Source of the DNA: Kytococcus aerolatus
GTDB lineage: Bacteria; Actinomycetota; Actinomycetes; Actinomycetales; Dermatophilaceae
Assembly (NCBI RefSeq): GCF_900187395.1
Contig: NZ_FYEZ01000001.1
Coordinates: 868,001 to 932,000 of the forward strand
Reading direction: 5' to 3'
Length of the DNA stretch: 64,000 nt
Shown here: positions 44,005-55,106 of the stretch, in pieces
Layout: every line of letters begins with the position of its first letter
How positions within the stretch are numbered: the stretch's first letter is position 1
Position numbers and translations under genes: made by a program
Notes under the pieces: generated by a model
What the model was told of the DNA's origin: nothing
Database searches by the model: none
What the model saw: the letters and a program-made list of their open reading frames with translations, nothing else

Positions 44005-44703
44005 GTGACCGCCCCCGCTGAGAATCCCACCTTCGCCGGCCGCGTCCACCCCTCGTGGGTCCCCGTCCTGGAGCCTGCCGCCGGCACCCTCGCCGAGCTG
44101 GGCCGGTTCCTCCGCGCCGAGAACGCCGCCGGCCACGGCTACCTCCCCGCCGGCGAGCACGTCCTGCGCGCCTTCAGCCTCCCGCTCGAGAGCGTCCGGG
44201 TGCTGATCGTCGGCCAGGACCCCTACCCCACCCCGGGCCACGCCGTCGGCCTCAGCTTCTCCGTCGCCCCGGAGGTCCAGCCGGTGCCACGCAGCCTGCA
44301 GAACATCTACACCGAGCTGGTCGAGGACGTCGGCTGCGCACGGCCCACCACGGGCGACCTCTCCCCGTGGTTCGAGCGCGGCGTCATGCTGCTCAACCGC
44401 TGCCTCACCGTCCGCCCCGGCGCGCCCGCCTCCCACCGGGGCAAGGGCTGGGAGACCATCACCGAGCTGGCGATCCGTGCGCTGGCCGAGCGGGCCGCCG
44501 CCGGCCAACCGCTGGCCGCGATCCTCTGGGGGCGCGACGCCCGCAACCTCGCCCCGCTCCTGGCCCCGATGCCGTGCGTGGAGTCCCCGCACCCCTCACC
44601 GCTGAGCGCCCGCTCCGGCTTCTTCGGCTCGCGGCCGTTCTCCCGCACCAACGCCGCCCTCGAGCAGCAGGGCGCCGATCCGATCGACTGGAGCCTCCCG
44701 TGA
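44005..44703 (+). CDS. ung: Uracil-DNA glycosylase, family 1
   Basis: 232 residues. Water-activating loop [32 protein letters not shown], and the leucine-intercalation loop [23 protein letters not shown] define family-1 UDG, which removes uracil from DNA. GTG 44005 follows TACCGT by 6 nt. The stop overlaps the SGNH hydrolase start (GTGA). Third glycosylase/dealkylase-type repair gene within 3 kb. Confidence 0.96.
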   Translation: MTAPAENPTFAGRVHPSWVPVLEPAAGTLAELGRFLRAENAAGHGYLPAGEHVLRAFSLPLESVRVLIVGQDPYPTPGHAVGLSFSVAPEVQPVPRSLQNIYTELVEDVGCARPTTGDLSPWFERGVMLLNRCLTVRPGAPASHRGKGWETITELAIRALAERAAAGQPLAAILWGRDARNLAPLLAPMPCVESPHPSPLSARSGFFGSRPFSRTNAALEQQGADPIDWSLP

Positions 44704-45581
44704 GAACCACCCCCGGACCGCTGCAGCACCTGGCCACCGAGCCGCGCCCGTGGGGCACGTACATCGCCCTGGGCGACTCGTTCACCGAGGGCATGTGCGA
44801 CGACGACGGGCCCGCCGCCGGGGAGTTCCGCGGCTGGGCGGACCGCCTGGCCACGATGCTGGCCGCCACCGCCCCCGCGCCCGGCACCACGCCGGACGGC
44901 TCCCCCGAGCCGGGCTTCCGCTACGCCAACCTGGCCGTCCGCGGCCGCAAGCTGGCGGACGTGGCCGGGCCGCAGACCGAGGCCGCCCTGCGCCTCGTCG
45001 AGCAGGCCCGGCGCGAGCGACCGGGCACCCCGGTCCTCGTGAGCATCGTCGGCGGCGGCAACGACATCCTCCGCCCCCGCGCCGACATCGACGCCCTGGC
45101 CGCCGGGCTGGAGGGCGCGATCGCCCGGCTGCGGGCGACCGGTGCGGAGGTCCTCTTGGTCACCCCCACCGACCCGGCCGGCGCCCCGCTCATCAGCGCC
45201 ACCCGGGGGCGGGTCGGGCAGTACATCGCCCACCTGCTGGGCATCGCGAGCCGCCACGGCTGCCACCTGTGCAGCCAGTGGAGCCTGGACTTCCTGAAGG
45301 ACTGGCGGATGTGGGGCGAGGACCGCATCCACATGACGCCGGAGGGGCATCGCCGGGTGGCGCTGGCCGCCCACGCCGCGCTGGGCTTCCCCGAGGCCGA
45401 CGGGGGCGCCTTCCGCGAGCCCCTGGAGGTCTCCCAGGCCCCGGTGAAGACCTGGGCGGAGCACCGGGAGTGGACCCGCACCCACCTGGGGCCGTGGGTG
45501 CGGCGCCGGGTCACGGGTCGCTCCTCGGGCGACGGGCGCACCGGCAAGCTCACCGCGCTGACCCCCTGGCCACCGGCCTGA
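44700..45581 (+). CDS. SGNH/GDSL-family hydrolase
   Basis: 293 residues. Block [13 protein letters not shown] (nucleophile Ser), Block [11 protein letters not shown], Block [15 protein letters not shown] (catalytic Asp and His). No signal peptide, so a cytosolic esterase/lipase-like enzyme with unknown substrate. GTG start overlaps ung by 4 bp. The C-terminal 60 residues ([22 protein letters not shown]) form a basic extension common in actinobacterial members. Confidence 0.88.
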   Translation: MRTTPGPLQHLATEPRPWGTYIALGDSFTEGMCDDDGPAAGEFRGWADRLATMLAATAPAPGTTPDGSPEPGFRYANLAVRGRKLADVAGPQTEAALRLVEQARRERPGTPVLVSIVGGGNDILRPRADIDALAAGLEGAIARLRATGAEVLLVTPTDPAGAPLISATRGRVGQYIAHLLGIASRHGCHLCSQWSLDFLKDWRMWGEDRIHMTPEGHRRVALAAHAALGFPEADGGAFREPLEVSQAPVKTWAEHREWTRTHLGPWVRRRVTGRSSGDGRTGKLTALTPWPPA

Positions 45582-45616
45582 CGGGTGGTGCGTCGCAGCC
45601 GGAGTGTGGGCCTCGT

Positions 45617-45622
45617 TACCCT
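45617..45622 (+). promoter_or_regulatory. -10 box of the acyl-CoA dehydrogenase gene
   Basis: TACCCT, 6 nt before ATG 45629; leaderless pattern. Confidence 0.45.
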
Positions 45623-45628
45623 TGGCCC

Positions 45629-46804
45629 ATGGCCGTCACACGTTTGATGCCGACCCCCGAGTCGGAAGACCTCATCGAGCTCGTCCGCGACATCGCCGCC
45701 CGCGAGGTGGCGCCGAAGGCGGACGAGTACGAGAAGCGCAAGGAGTTCCCCGAGGAGGTGTTCGCCACTCTCGGGAAGGCGGGCCTGCTCGGACTCCCCT
45801 ACCCGAAGGAGTACGGCGGCGGCGGCCAGCCCTACGAGGTCTACCTCCAGTGCATCGAGGAGCTCTCCAGCGCCTGGATGGCGATCGGCGTGGGTGTCTC
45901 CATCCACGCCCTGACCTGCTTCCCCGTCTACAACTACGGCACCGAGGAGCAGCGCCAGCGCCTGCTGCCCGACATGGTCGGCGGCGAGTGGTTCGGCTCC
46001 TACTGCCTCTCCGAGCCGGCCGCGGGGTCCGACGTCGCGTCGATGAAGACCCGGGCCGTGGGCTCCGGCGAGGTCGACGACACCGGTCGCAGCGAGTCCT
46101 ACGCGATCTCCGGCGGCAAGATGTGGATCTCCCACGCCGGCCACGCGGACTTCTACACGACCTTCGCCCGCACTGGTGAGAAGGACGGCAGGGGCATCTC
46201 CTGCTTCCACGTGCCGGCCGGGGCCGAGGGCCTGACCTTCGCCGAGCCGGAGCGCAAGATGGGTCTGCACTCCGACACCGTGCGCGAGGTGCTCTACGAC
46301 AAGGTCACCGTCCCGGGCACCGACCTCATCGGCACCCCCGGCAAGGGCCTGAACATCGCCCTGGCCGCCCTGGACTCGGGCCGGCTGGGCATCGCCGCCG
46401 CCTCCACCGGTCTGGCCCAGGCCGCCTGCGACCTGGCCCTGAAGTACGCCGCGGAGCGCGAGCAGTTCGGCAAGCCGATCATCGACAACCAGGGCCTGCA
46501 GTTCCTGCTGGCCGACATGCAGGCGCAGACCACGGCGGCGCGGTCGACCTACCTGCACGCGGCCCGGCTGAAGGACGCCGGCAAGCCCTTCGGCCGGGAG
46601 GCCGCCATCGCCAAGATGTTCGGCTCCGACACCGCGATGAAGGTGACCACCGACGCCATCCAGGTGCTCGGCGGCTACGGCTACACCACCGACTTCCCGG
46701 CGGAGCGCTTCTTCCGTGACGCGAAGATCACCCAGATCTTCGAGGGCACCAACCAGATCCAGCGGATGGTCATCGCCCGCGACATGCTGAAGTCCCTCGG
46801 CTGA
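45629..46804 (+). CDS. Acyl-CoA dehydrogenase
   Basis: 391 residues, full-length FAD acyl-CoA dehydrogenase: YCLSEPAAGSDVASMKT (FAD/substrate), SGGKMWISHAGHAD, EREQFGKPIIDNQGLQFLLADM, QVLGGYGYTTDFPAERFFRDAKITQIFEGTNQIQRM (the Glu of FEGT-type loop). Oxidises acyl-CoA to enoyl-CoA. Followed 29 bp later by a 3-hydroxyacyl-CoA-type SDR, so the two catalyse alternate steps of one beta-oxidation or branched-chain route. Chain specificity cannot be read. Confidence 0.93.
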   Translation: MAVTRLMPTPESEDLIELVRDIAAREVAPKADEYEKRKEFPEEVFATLGKAGLLGLPYPKEYGGGGQPYEVYLQCIEELSSAWMAIGVGVSIHALTCFPVYNYGTEEQRQRLLPDMVGGEWFGSYCLSEPAAGSDVASMKTRAVGSGEVDDTGRSESYAISGGKMWISHAGHADFYTTFARTGEKDGRGISCFHVPAGAEGLTFAEPERKMGLHSDTVREVLYDKVTVPGTDLIGTPGKGLNIALAALDSGRLGIAAASTGLAQAACDLALKYAAEREQFGKPIIDNQGLQFLLADMQAQTTAARSTYLHAARLKDAGKPFGREAAIAKMFGSDTAMKVTTDAIQVLGGYGYTTDFPAERFFRDAKITQIFEGTNQIQRMVIARDMLKSLG

Positions 46805-46833
46805 CCCACCCCTCTTCCCCTCAGGAGCACTTG

Positions 46834-47640
46834 ATGCAGATCACCCCCGACACCGTCGCGCTCGTCACCGGCGGCGCCCAGGGCCTGGGCAACACCACCG
46901 CCCGCCGTCTGGTGAAGGCCGGCGCGAAGGTCGTCCTGGTGGACCTCCCCGGTGACGCCGGCGAGCAGGCCGCGCAGGCGATCAACGAGGAGCACGGCGC
47001 CTCCGCCGACGCCCCGATGGCCCTCTTCGCCGGCGCCGACGTGCGCGACGAGGAGCAGGTGGCCGCCGCCGTGGCGCGCGCCGCCGAGCTGGGCACCCTG
47101 CGCATCGCGGTGAACTGCGCCGGCGTGGCCACCCCGGGCAAGATCCTGGGCCGCAAGGGGGTGCTGCCGCTGGAGAAGTACAAGACGGTCATCGACATCA
47201 ACCTGGTCGGCACCTTCAACGTGCTGCGCCTGGCCGCCGAGGCCATGGCCGCGAACGAGCCGGTGGAGGACGAGCGCGGTCAGGGCGACCGCGGCGTCAT
47301 CGTGAACACCGCCTCGGTGGCGGCCTACGACGGCCAGATAGGGCAGGCCGCCTACGCCAGCTCGAAGGGGGCCATCGCCTCCCTCACCCTGCCGGCCGCC
47401 CGCGACCTGGCCGCCTCGCAGATCCGCGTCATGACCATCGCCCCGGGGGTCATGGAGACCCCGATGATGGCCGGCATGCCCGGTGACGTGAAGGAGACCC
47501 TGGAGGCCCTCGTGCCGCACCCGGCCCGTCTGGGCAAGCCGGAGGAGTACGCGGCCCTGGTGGAGCACATCGTCGCCAACCCGCTGCTCAACGGCGAGGT
47601 CATCCGCCTCGACGGCGCGCTGCGCATGCCCCCGAAGTGA
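46834..47640 (+). CDS. SDR-family 3-hydroxyacyl-CoA dehydrogenase (type II-like)
   Basis: 268 residues. Rossmann motif VTGGAQGLGNTTARRLV, NCAGVA, Ser of NTASVAAYDGQIGQAAYASSKGA with catalytic Tyr and Lys, and PGVMETPMMAGMP, closest in style to human HSD17B10-type 3-hydroxy-2-methylbutyryl-CoA dehydrogenases. AGGAG precedes ATG 46834. Coupled with the dehydrogenase upstream and overlapped by the MFS gene. Confidence 0.9.
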   Translation: MQITPDTVALVTGGAQGLGNTTARRLVKAGAKVVLVDLPGDAGEQAAQAINEEHGASADAPMALFAGADVRDEEQVAAAVARAAELGTLRIAVNCAGVATPGKILGRKGVLPLEKYKTVIDINLVGTFNVLRLAAEAMAANEPVEDERGQGDRGVIVNTASVAAYDGQIGQAAYASSKGAIASLTLPAARDLAASQIRVMTIAPGVMETPMMAGMPGDVKETLEALVPHPARLGKPEEYAALVEHIVANPLLNGEVIRLDGALRMPPK

Positions 47641-49020
47641 CCGGGGGCAGCACGGCCGAGCAGTTCTCCCCCAGCACCACCGACCGCCCGTCCGGAGCCA
47701 CCGCGCCCCGGGCGGGCGGTACGCCGCGTGGCGCCTGGGTGGTCTGGGCCGCAGCGGCCACCGCCTTCGCGATCGCGGTCTTCCACCGCAGCTCGATGGG
47801 GGTGGCCGCGCTCCCCGCCGCCGAGCGCTTCGAGGTCGGTGCCGGCGTCGTCTCCACCTTCGTGGTGGTCCAGCTCCTCGTGTACTCGCTGGCCCAGCTC
47901 CCCGTCGGGGTGATGCTGGACCGTTTCGGGCCGCGACGCATGATCACCATCGGTGCCGTGCTCATGGCCCTGGGCCAGGCCTCGATGGCGGTGGCCGATC
48001 AGCTGGGCTGGGCCGTCGCCGCGCGCGTGCTGGTGGGTGCCGGGGACGCGATGACCTTCGCCTCGGCGATCCGCCTGGTCCCTGCCTGGTTCGCGCCCCG
48101 CCGGGTGCCGCTCATGACCCAGGTCACCGGTCTGACCGGGCAGTTCGGGCAGATCCTCTCGGCCGTGCCCCTCGTCTGGCTCCTGCGGACCACGGGCTGG
48201 AGCACCTCGTACCTCGTGGCCGCGGCCACCGCCGTGCTCTCCGCCCTGGTGGCGGGGCTGCTCATCCGGGACCATCCCGCCGGCGGCACCACGCCCCGCT
48301 CCAGCGGCCGCCCCCGCGCCGGTCTCGGCGACGTGCTGGGTCACCCGGGCACCTGGCTGGGGGCCTTCACCCACGCCTCGACCGTCTTCGCCCCCATGAC
48401 CTTCGCGATGATGTGGGGCTTCCCGTACCTGACCTCCGCCGAGGGGCGCAGCGACGCGACCGCCTCCGGCCTGCTCAGCCTGCTCGTCGTGCTCGGGGTC
48501 TTCGTCGGCCCGATGGTCGGCTTCCTCACCCAGCGGCACCCGCTGCGCCGCTCCACCCTGGTGCTCCTCGTCGTCATCGCGAACGCCCTGCCGTGGCTGA
48601 TGGTGGTGCTCTGGCCGGGCCCGGCCCCCCTGTGGCTGCTCACCCTGTGGGTCGTCGGTCTCGCGACGGGAGGTCCCGGGTCGGCGGTGGCCTTCGACTT
48701 CGCCCGCACCTTCGCCCCGACCGAGCGCCTCGGCACCGCCACCGGGTTCATCATCATGTGCGGCTTCGCGGTGACCCTGGCGACGATCCTCGGCATCGGG
48801 CTGGCGCTGGACGCCCAGGGCGGGAGCTACGACCTGCAGTCCTTCCGCCGCGCCTGGCTCGTGATGCTCGTGCCCTACCTGCTGGGCCCCCTGGGCATCG
48901 TCTGGACCCGCACCCGTGCCCGGCACAAGGAGGACCTCCGGGTGCCGACCTGGCGGGAGGTCTGGAAGCGCGAGATCGGCAACCGGAACTGGCCGCGCCT
49001 TGACCGGGGGCGTCGTTCCT

Positions 49021-49022
<2 letters not shown>
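47637..49022 (+). CDS. MFS transporter
   Basis: 461 residues, 12 membrane helices beginning near residue 33. Signature LDRFGPRRMITIGAVLMALGQA in loop 2-3 and RVLVGAGDAMTFASAIRLVPAWFAPRR typical of the NNP/nitrate-like and organic-anion MFS groups. GTG start overlaps the SDR stop by 4 bp. Substrate unknown; possibly an acid metabolised by the two upstream enzymes. Its 3' end runs directly into the subtilase pseudogene. Confidence 0.85.
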
Positions 49023-50682
<1,660 letters not shown>

Positions 50683-50716
50683 GCGGCTGAACCCGGGGCC
50701 GTCTGACGGCTCCCAC

Positions 50717-50762
50717 CGCACGCCGAGGGCCCGCCCCGTCCGGGGTGGGCCCTCGGCGTGCG
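50717..50762 (+). terminator. Long GC-rich terminator after the subtilase pseudogene
   Basis: 21-bp hairpin (16 perfect pairs, one G-T pair, four more C-G pairs) with a GTCC loop. The 319-bp stretch 50683-51001 otherwise contains only the upstream region of the intact subtilase, with repeated CAAGA(G/C) words at 50807-50880 and no clear promoter. Confidence 0.8.
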
Positions 50763-51001
50763 CCGCACACTCTGCGCGCGCCACCCCTCGCACGGGCTGG
50801 GCGCGAGACCAAGAGCAGGTGCGACGGAGCGGCCAGCAGGCCCGGCCAGTCCAAGAGCGTGTCAAGAGATCGCCAAGACGCCCTGAGGAGTTCCCCAAAC
50901 CGCTTGTTATGGCAGATCTCCCAGGGGAGGGTCTTCCCAGACCGAACACCCGGTCACCCTGGAGGCTCACACCTTGGGGAACCAAGCACAGGAGAGATCT
51001 G

Positions 51002-52207
51002 ATGGCTACCCTTCGTACCACCGCTGGTCTGGCCTTCGCGGCCGCGCTCACCGTCGGCACCGGGGCAGGCGCAGGTGCCGCCCAGACCGCTGAGGTCATC
51101 CCCACCACCGATGCCGAGTACATCGTCATGATGGACACCCCGGCCGGTGCCCAGTCGCTCGGCACCTCCGCCGGCAAGAAGGCCACCGCCTCGGCCACCG
51201 CCGCCAAGGCCCAGGAGCTCGGCGCCAAGGGCATGAACGTCACCGCCCAGTACAAGAACCTCGGTGCCTTCGCGGCCGACCTCTCCGCCGCCGAGGCCGC
51301 CGAGCTGAAGAACGACCCGGAGATCGCGGTCGTCGAGAAGAACCAGACCGTCTCGATCGACGAGGCCCAGACCGGCGCCCCCTGGGGCCTGGACCGCGTC
51401 GACCAGGACGCCCTGCCCCTCGACGGCACCTACAACTACGACGCCACCGGCGAGGGCGTGACCGCCTACATCCTCGACACCGGTGTCCGCTCCACCCACC
51501 AGGACTTCGGCGGCCGCGTGCTCGACGGCCACACTGTCATCGACGACGGCAACGGCACCGAGGACTGCCAGGGTCACGGCACCCACGTCGCCGGCACTGT
51601 CGCCGGTGAGCAGTACGGTGTCGCCAAGGGCGCCGACATCGTCCCGGTCCGCGTGCTGGGCTGCGACGGCTCCGGCTCCATGCTGGGCATCATCGCCGCG
51701 ATGGACTGGGTGGCCGAGAGCCACACCGGCCCGTCCGTGGCCAACATGTCCCTGGGCGGCTCCTACTCCTCCGTCCAGGACGAGGCCGTCGAGCGTCTGA
51801 CCCAGGCGGGCGTGACCACCGTGGTGGCCGCCGGCAACGACACCGACGACGCCTGCAACTACTCGCCGGCCGCTGCTCCGTCCGCCATCACCGTGGCCTC
51901 CTCGGACAACACCGACTCGCTGTCCTACTTCTCGAACTTCGGCTCCTGCGTCGACATCATCGCCCCGGGCTCCGACATCGAGTCGGCCTGGATGGACAGC
52001 GACACCGCGACCAACACCATCTCCGGCACCTCGATGGCCTCCCCGCACGTCGCCGGTGGCGCCGCCCTGTACCTGGAGAAGAACCCCACCGCCACCGTGG
52101 CCGAGGTCACCGAGGCGCTCACCTCCACGGCGACCGCCGACGCCATCTCCGGCGCCAACGGCTCGCCGAACCTCCTGCTCAACACCACCAACCTCACGGC
52201 TGGCTGA
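51002..52207 (+). CDS. Secreted subtilisin-like serine protease (S8, proteinase K-like)
   Basis: 401 residues. Sec signal peptide about 1-28 (ends [10 protein letters not shown]), inhibitor-I9 propeptide about 37-120 ([11 protein letters not shown] to [11 protein letters not shown]), catalytic domain with Asp159 (YILDTGVR), His192 ([10 protein letters not shown]) and Ser344 ([12 protein letters not shown]). Asn of the oxyanion hole in [14 protein letters not shown]; four cysteines (189, 221, 285, 316) typical of extracellular proteinase-K-like enzymes. AGGAG lies 8 nt before ATG. A secreted, self-processing protease. No C-terminal accessory domain, unlike the adjacent pseudogene. Confidence 0.95.
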   Translation: MATLRTTAGLAFAAALTVGTGAGAGAAQTAEVIPTTDAEYIVMMDTPAGAQSLGTSAGKKATASATAAKAQELGAKGMNVTAQYKNLGAFAADLSAAEAAELKNDPEIAVVEKNQTVSIDEAQTGAPWGLDRVDQDALPLDGTYNYDATGEGVTAYILDTGVRSTHQDFGGRVLDGHTVIDDGNGTEDCQGHGTHVAGTVAGEQYGVAKGADIVPVRVLGCDGSGSMLGIIAAMDWVAESHTGPSVANMSLGGSYSSVQDEAVERLTQAGVTTVVAAGNDTDDACNYSPAAAPSAITVASSDNTDSLSYFSNFGSCVDIIAPGSDIESAWMDSDTATNTISGTSMASPHVAGGAALYLEKNPTATVAEVTEALTSTATADAISGANGSPNLLLNTTNLTAG

Positions 52208-52242
52208 GCCGACGGTCTTCTCTTCTCCACCAGGTGTGTGAG

Positions 52243-52274
52243 TGGCGCCCGTCCCCTTCGGGGGGCGGGCGCCA
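52243..52274. terminator. UUCG-capped terminator after the subtilase
   Basis: TGGCGCCCG / CGGGCGCCA stem extended by a T-G pair and four C-G pairs, TTCG tetraloop (52257-52260). Located between the converging subtilase and acyltransferase pseudogene. Confidence 0.8.
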
Positions 52275-52324
52275 TGCCGTGTGCGCAGCGGCGTCGTGGC
52301 GACGCACCCCGCGGCGGCCGCGGT

Positions 52325-53265
52325 TCAGCCAGCGAGCGCGGCGCGCCAGTCCGCGGCCGTGCGGGCCGCGAAGGTGGCGTTCACGTGGTCGGCATTCGTG
52401 TAGACCGGGGTGGCTCCGAGGACCGGGGGGCAGAAGCCGTCCGGGCACTGCCAGGCGGCGGCGTCGAGACCCGGGAACCACATGGCGGCGTGGCTGTCCC
52501 CGAGGAGCACGACCGGTGCGGAGGAGCTCGCCCCCTCATCCGCCGCGCCGCACCGGCAGCCCGGGTCGATGCGACGGTCCGGGTAGTCGCCCACGCAGCC
52601 GTCGTCGTAGAGGACCACCAGGTCCTCCGGCGAGTCGGCCAGGGAGGGCTCCAGGTGGGCCGGGAGCGCGGCCCCGGCCACCGGGAGCAGGGCCGCGCTG
52701 GCAGCAGGAAGTAGGCCCACGGCTGGCGGGTGTCGGTCCAGGCCAGGTTCGTGGCCAGCCTCGCGGCCACCACCGCCAGCACGCCCAGGGAGACGGCGGT
52801 CCGGTCGGTGGGGCCCCCGCCGTCGCACGCCCGGGGCAACCCGCGCGTGCGGGAGGAGGACCGGGCCGCCCCCCCAGAGCGCCCTGAGGGCCAGCGGCCA
52901 GAGCAGGTAGAACTGTTCCTCCGCCCCCAGCGACCAGTAGTGCTGCAGGACGCTCGGGTCCTGGGTGGCCAGGTAGTCCGTCCCCTCGGCGGCGGCCGGG
53001 AGCAGCCGGCGGATGCGGCGGGCCCAGAAGGCTTCCAGGTCCACCCGGCCGGTGCGGTCCAGCTCCCGCAGCAGGTGGGAGGTGATGAGGAAGCCGGAGA
53101 TGACGAGGAAGACGTCCACCCCGACGCAACCCCCGGGCAGGGGGCCAGCGCCGCGTGGTGGAGCAGCACGAGCAGCACCGCCACCGCCCGGAACCCCTGG
53201 ATGTCCGGTCGGAAGTCCCACCGCGCTCCCACCGGGCCCCCGACCGGTGGCGCCTCCCGGCGCAC
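52325..53265 (-). pseudogene. Acyltransferase-3/SGNH O-acyltransferase pseudogene
   Basis: Remnants of an OafA-like membrane acyltransferase fused to an SGNH domain, normally about 650-700 residues. In order: FRPDIQGFRAVAVLLVLLHH (one frame), frameshift near 53130, GCVGVDVFLVISGFLITSHLLRE and RRIRRLLPAA (second frame), YWSLGAEEQFYLLWPL, then another frame with LAWTDTRQPWAYFLLPA, and finally the SGNH block VVLLGDSHAAMWFPGLD back in the second frame. Most membrane helices and the linker are deleted. Several deletions plus frameshifts; not functional. It lies immediately behind the RimK-type gene. Confidence 0.85.
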
Positions 53266-53281
53266 CCCACCCCCGACGAGC

Positions 53282-54478
53282 TCACCCCTCCGGGTGCTCC
53301 AGGGCCTGCTCGGGGAGCTTCTTGACCTTTGCCCGCCGACGGCGCTTGGGGGCCACCATCGAGCGCATCTCCTCGAGCTTCCCGAAGCACAGCAGGCGGT
53401 CCCCCGCCTCCAGCACGGAGGGACCCGTCGGGTTGGGGACAACCGACGTGCCCCGGTGCAGCGTGAGGACGGTGACGTCCCGCTCCCGCAGCCCGGACTC
53501 CTCGAGGGTCTTCCCCACCATCGCGTGCCCGGCGTGCACCTCGAGCTCGGCCACCCCGTACCCGGTGGACACGGTGAGCCGCTGCCGGACGTCGATCTCC
53601 GGGAAGTCCACCTGCCCGGCGACGTAGTCGATGATCGCGCCGGCCACGTCGAGCTCGGTGGCCCGCTCGATGCCCTCGAGGCCCGGGGAGGAGTTCACCT
53701 CCATGACCAGCGGCCCCCGGTCGCTCTCGAGCATGTCCACCCCGGCCACGCGCAGCCCCATGATCTGCGCCGAGCGCACCGCCGCCGCCTCGAAGGCCGG
53801 GTCGAGCCGGACCGCCTCGACACTCCCCCCACGGTGCACGTTGGAGCGGAACTCGTCCCCCTGGGCCGAACGGCGCATCGCGGCGACGACGCGGTCACCG
53901 ACCACCAGGGCGCGGATGTCCCGCCCCCGCGACTCGGCGATGAACTCCTGGATGAGCACGTTCTGCTGGGTGGACTGCAGGGTCTCGATGACCGCCTCGG
54001 CCACCTTGACGTCCGGGGCGAGGATCACCCCGATCCCCTGGGTGCCCTCGAGGAGCTTGATGACCACCGGCGCCCCGCCGACCCGCTCGACCGCGGCCTT
54101 GATGTCCGCCCGGTCGCGCACGAAGGTGGTGCGCGGCATCCCGATCTCGTGCTTCGAGAGGATCTGCGTGGCCCGCAGCTTGTCGCGGCTGTTGGCGATC
54201 CCGTAGCTGGTGTTCGGCGTGTAGACGTCCATCTGCTCGAACTGCCGGACCACCGCTGTGCCGAAGTAGGTGATCGAGGCCCCGATGCGCGGCAGCACCG
54301 CGTCGTAGGTGCTCAGCCGGCGCCCCCGGAACTGCAGGTCGGGCTCGTCGCCGGTCAGGTCGATCCCGAAGCGCAGCGTGTTGAGCACCTTCACCTCGTG
54401 CCCCCGATCCAGCGCAGCCGCCCGCAACCGCTGGGTGGAGTAGGCCCGCGGCGCGCGCGACAGGACGGCGATCTTCAT
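53282..54478 (-). CDS. RimK-type ATP-grasp ligase with C-terminal RCK_C domain
   Basis: 398 residues. Residues 1-292 are a RimK-family ATP-grasp ligase: NSRDKLRATQILSKHEIGMPRT, Lys141 (VVIKLLEGTQGIGV), QEFIAESRGRDIRALVVG, and metal/ATP residues in LVMEVNSSPGLEGIE (Glu260, Asn262). Residues about 305-372 match an RCK_C/TrkA-C regulatory domain (VAELEVHAGHAMVGKTLEES, GDRLLCFGKLEE). RimK enzymes attach Glu or similar amino acids to a C-terminus or small acceptor. ATG 54478 with CAGGCT 6 nt upstream; divergent from the RimB-like gene with only 25 bp between starts. Confidence 0.88.
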   Translation of the reverse strand: MKIAVLSRAPRAYSTQRLRAAALDRGHEVKVLNTLRFGIDLTGDEPDLQFRGRRLSTYDAVLPRIGASITYFGTAVVRQFEQMDVYTPNTSYGIANSRDKLRATQILSKHEIGMPRTTFVRDRADIKAAVERVGGAPVVIKLLEGTQGIGVILAPDVKVAEAVIETLQSTQQNVLIQEFIAESRGRDIRALVVGDRVVAAMRRSAQGDEFRSNVHRGGSVEAVRLDPAFEAAAVRSAQIMGLRVAGVDMLESDRGPLVMEVNSSPGLEGIERATELDVAGAIIDYVAGQVDFPEIDVRQRLTVSTGYGVAELEVHAGHAMVGKTLEESGLRERDVTVLTLHRGTSVVPNPTGPSVLEAGDRLLCFGKLEEMRSMVAPKRRRRAKVKKLPEQALEHPEG

Positions 54479-54484
54479 GGGGGG

Positions 54485-54497
54485 AGCCTGACACACT
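54485..54497. promoter_or_regulatory. Back-to-back divergent -10 boxes, RimK-type and RimB-like genes
   Basis: CAGGCT on the minus strand (54485-54490) is 6 nt before ATG 54478; CACACT on the plus strand (54492-54497) is 6 nt before GTG 54504. Only one base separates them, so both -35 regions would lie inside the opposite coding sequences. Confidence 0.5.
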
Positions 54498-54503
54498 GGG
54501 TCC

Positions 54504-55106
54504 GTGCCCCCGTACACGCCCACCGAGGCCCCCGAGCCCGCCGACGACGCGGTGCAGGAGGCCACCCCCGAGGCGCTCGCAGCCACCGGCGACATCGCCC
54601 CGGAGGAGACCCTGGAGCAGACTCCGAGCACCCCGCCCGATCGCGCGCCGGTGCTCGTCGGCTGGCGCGAGTGGGTGACCCTCCCCGACGTGGGGGTGCC
54701 GTGGATCAAGGCCAAGATCGACACCGGGGCCCGCACCTCGGCCCTCCACGCCTTCGACATGCTCGAGTGGCGCGACGACCGGGGGGTGGCCCGGGTGACC
54801 TTCTGGGTGAACCCCTGGCAGAAGTCCGCCGCCGACGCGGTGCGCCTCACCCGCCCGGTGCACGACCGCCGCTCGGTCCGCAGCTCCTCGGGGCACACCG
54901 AGCAGCGGGTCGTCGTGCTGCTCGACCTCGTGCTGCGCGAGGAGCGGACCACCGCAGAGGTCACCCTCACCAGCCGCGACGAGATGGGCTTCCGGATGCT
55001 GATCGGCCGGGAGGCCCTGCGGCAGGGGTTCGTCGTGGACTCCGCGGCCTCCTACCTCGGCGGGCGACCCCCCGTGGCGCACCGGCGCCGGAACCGGGGG
55101 CGCTGA
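54504..55106 (+). CDS. RimB/ATP-dependent zinc protease family protein (retropepsin-like)
   Basis: 200 residues. After a 48-residue acidic/Pro-rich N-terminal tail: VGWREWVTLPDVGVPWIKAKIDTGARTSALHAFD, with the aspartic-protease-like DTGA (Asp73), then VRSSSGHTEQR and EVTLTSRDEMGFRMLIGREAL. This is the family of RimB, which in pseudomonads trims glutamate tails added by RimK. It sits next to a RimK-type ligase here too. GTG 54504 fits the leaderless pattern. Stop overlaps the next start (TGATG). Confidence 0.87.
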   Translation: MPPYTPTEAPEPADDAVQEATPEALAATGDIAPEETLEQTPSTPPDRAPVLVGWREWVTLPDVGVPWIKAKIDTGARTSALHAFDMLEWRDDRGVARVTFWVNPWQKSAADAVRLTRPVHDRRSVRSSSGHTEQRVVVLLDLVLREERTTAEVTLTSRDEMGFRMLIGREALRQGFVVDSAASYLGGRPPVAHRRRNRGR

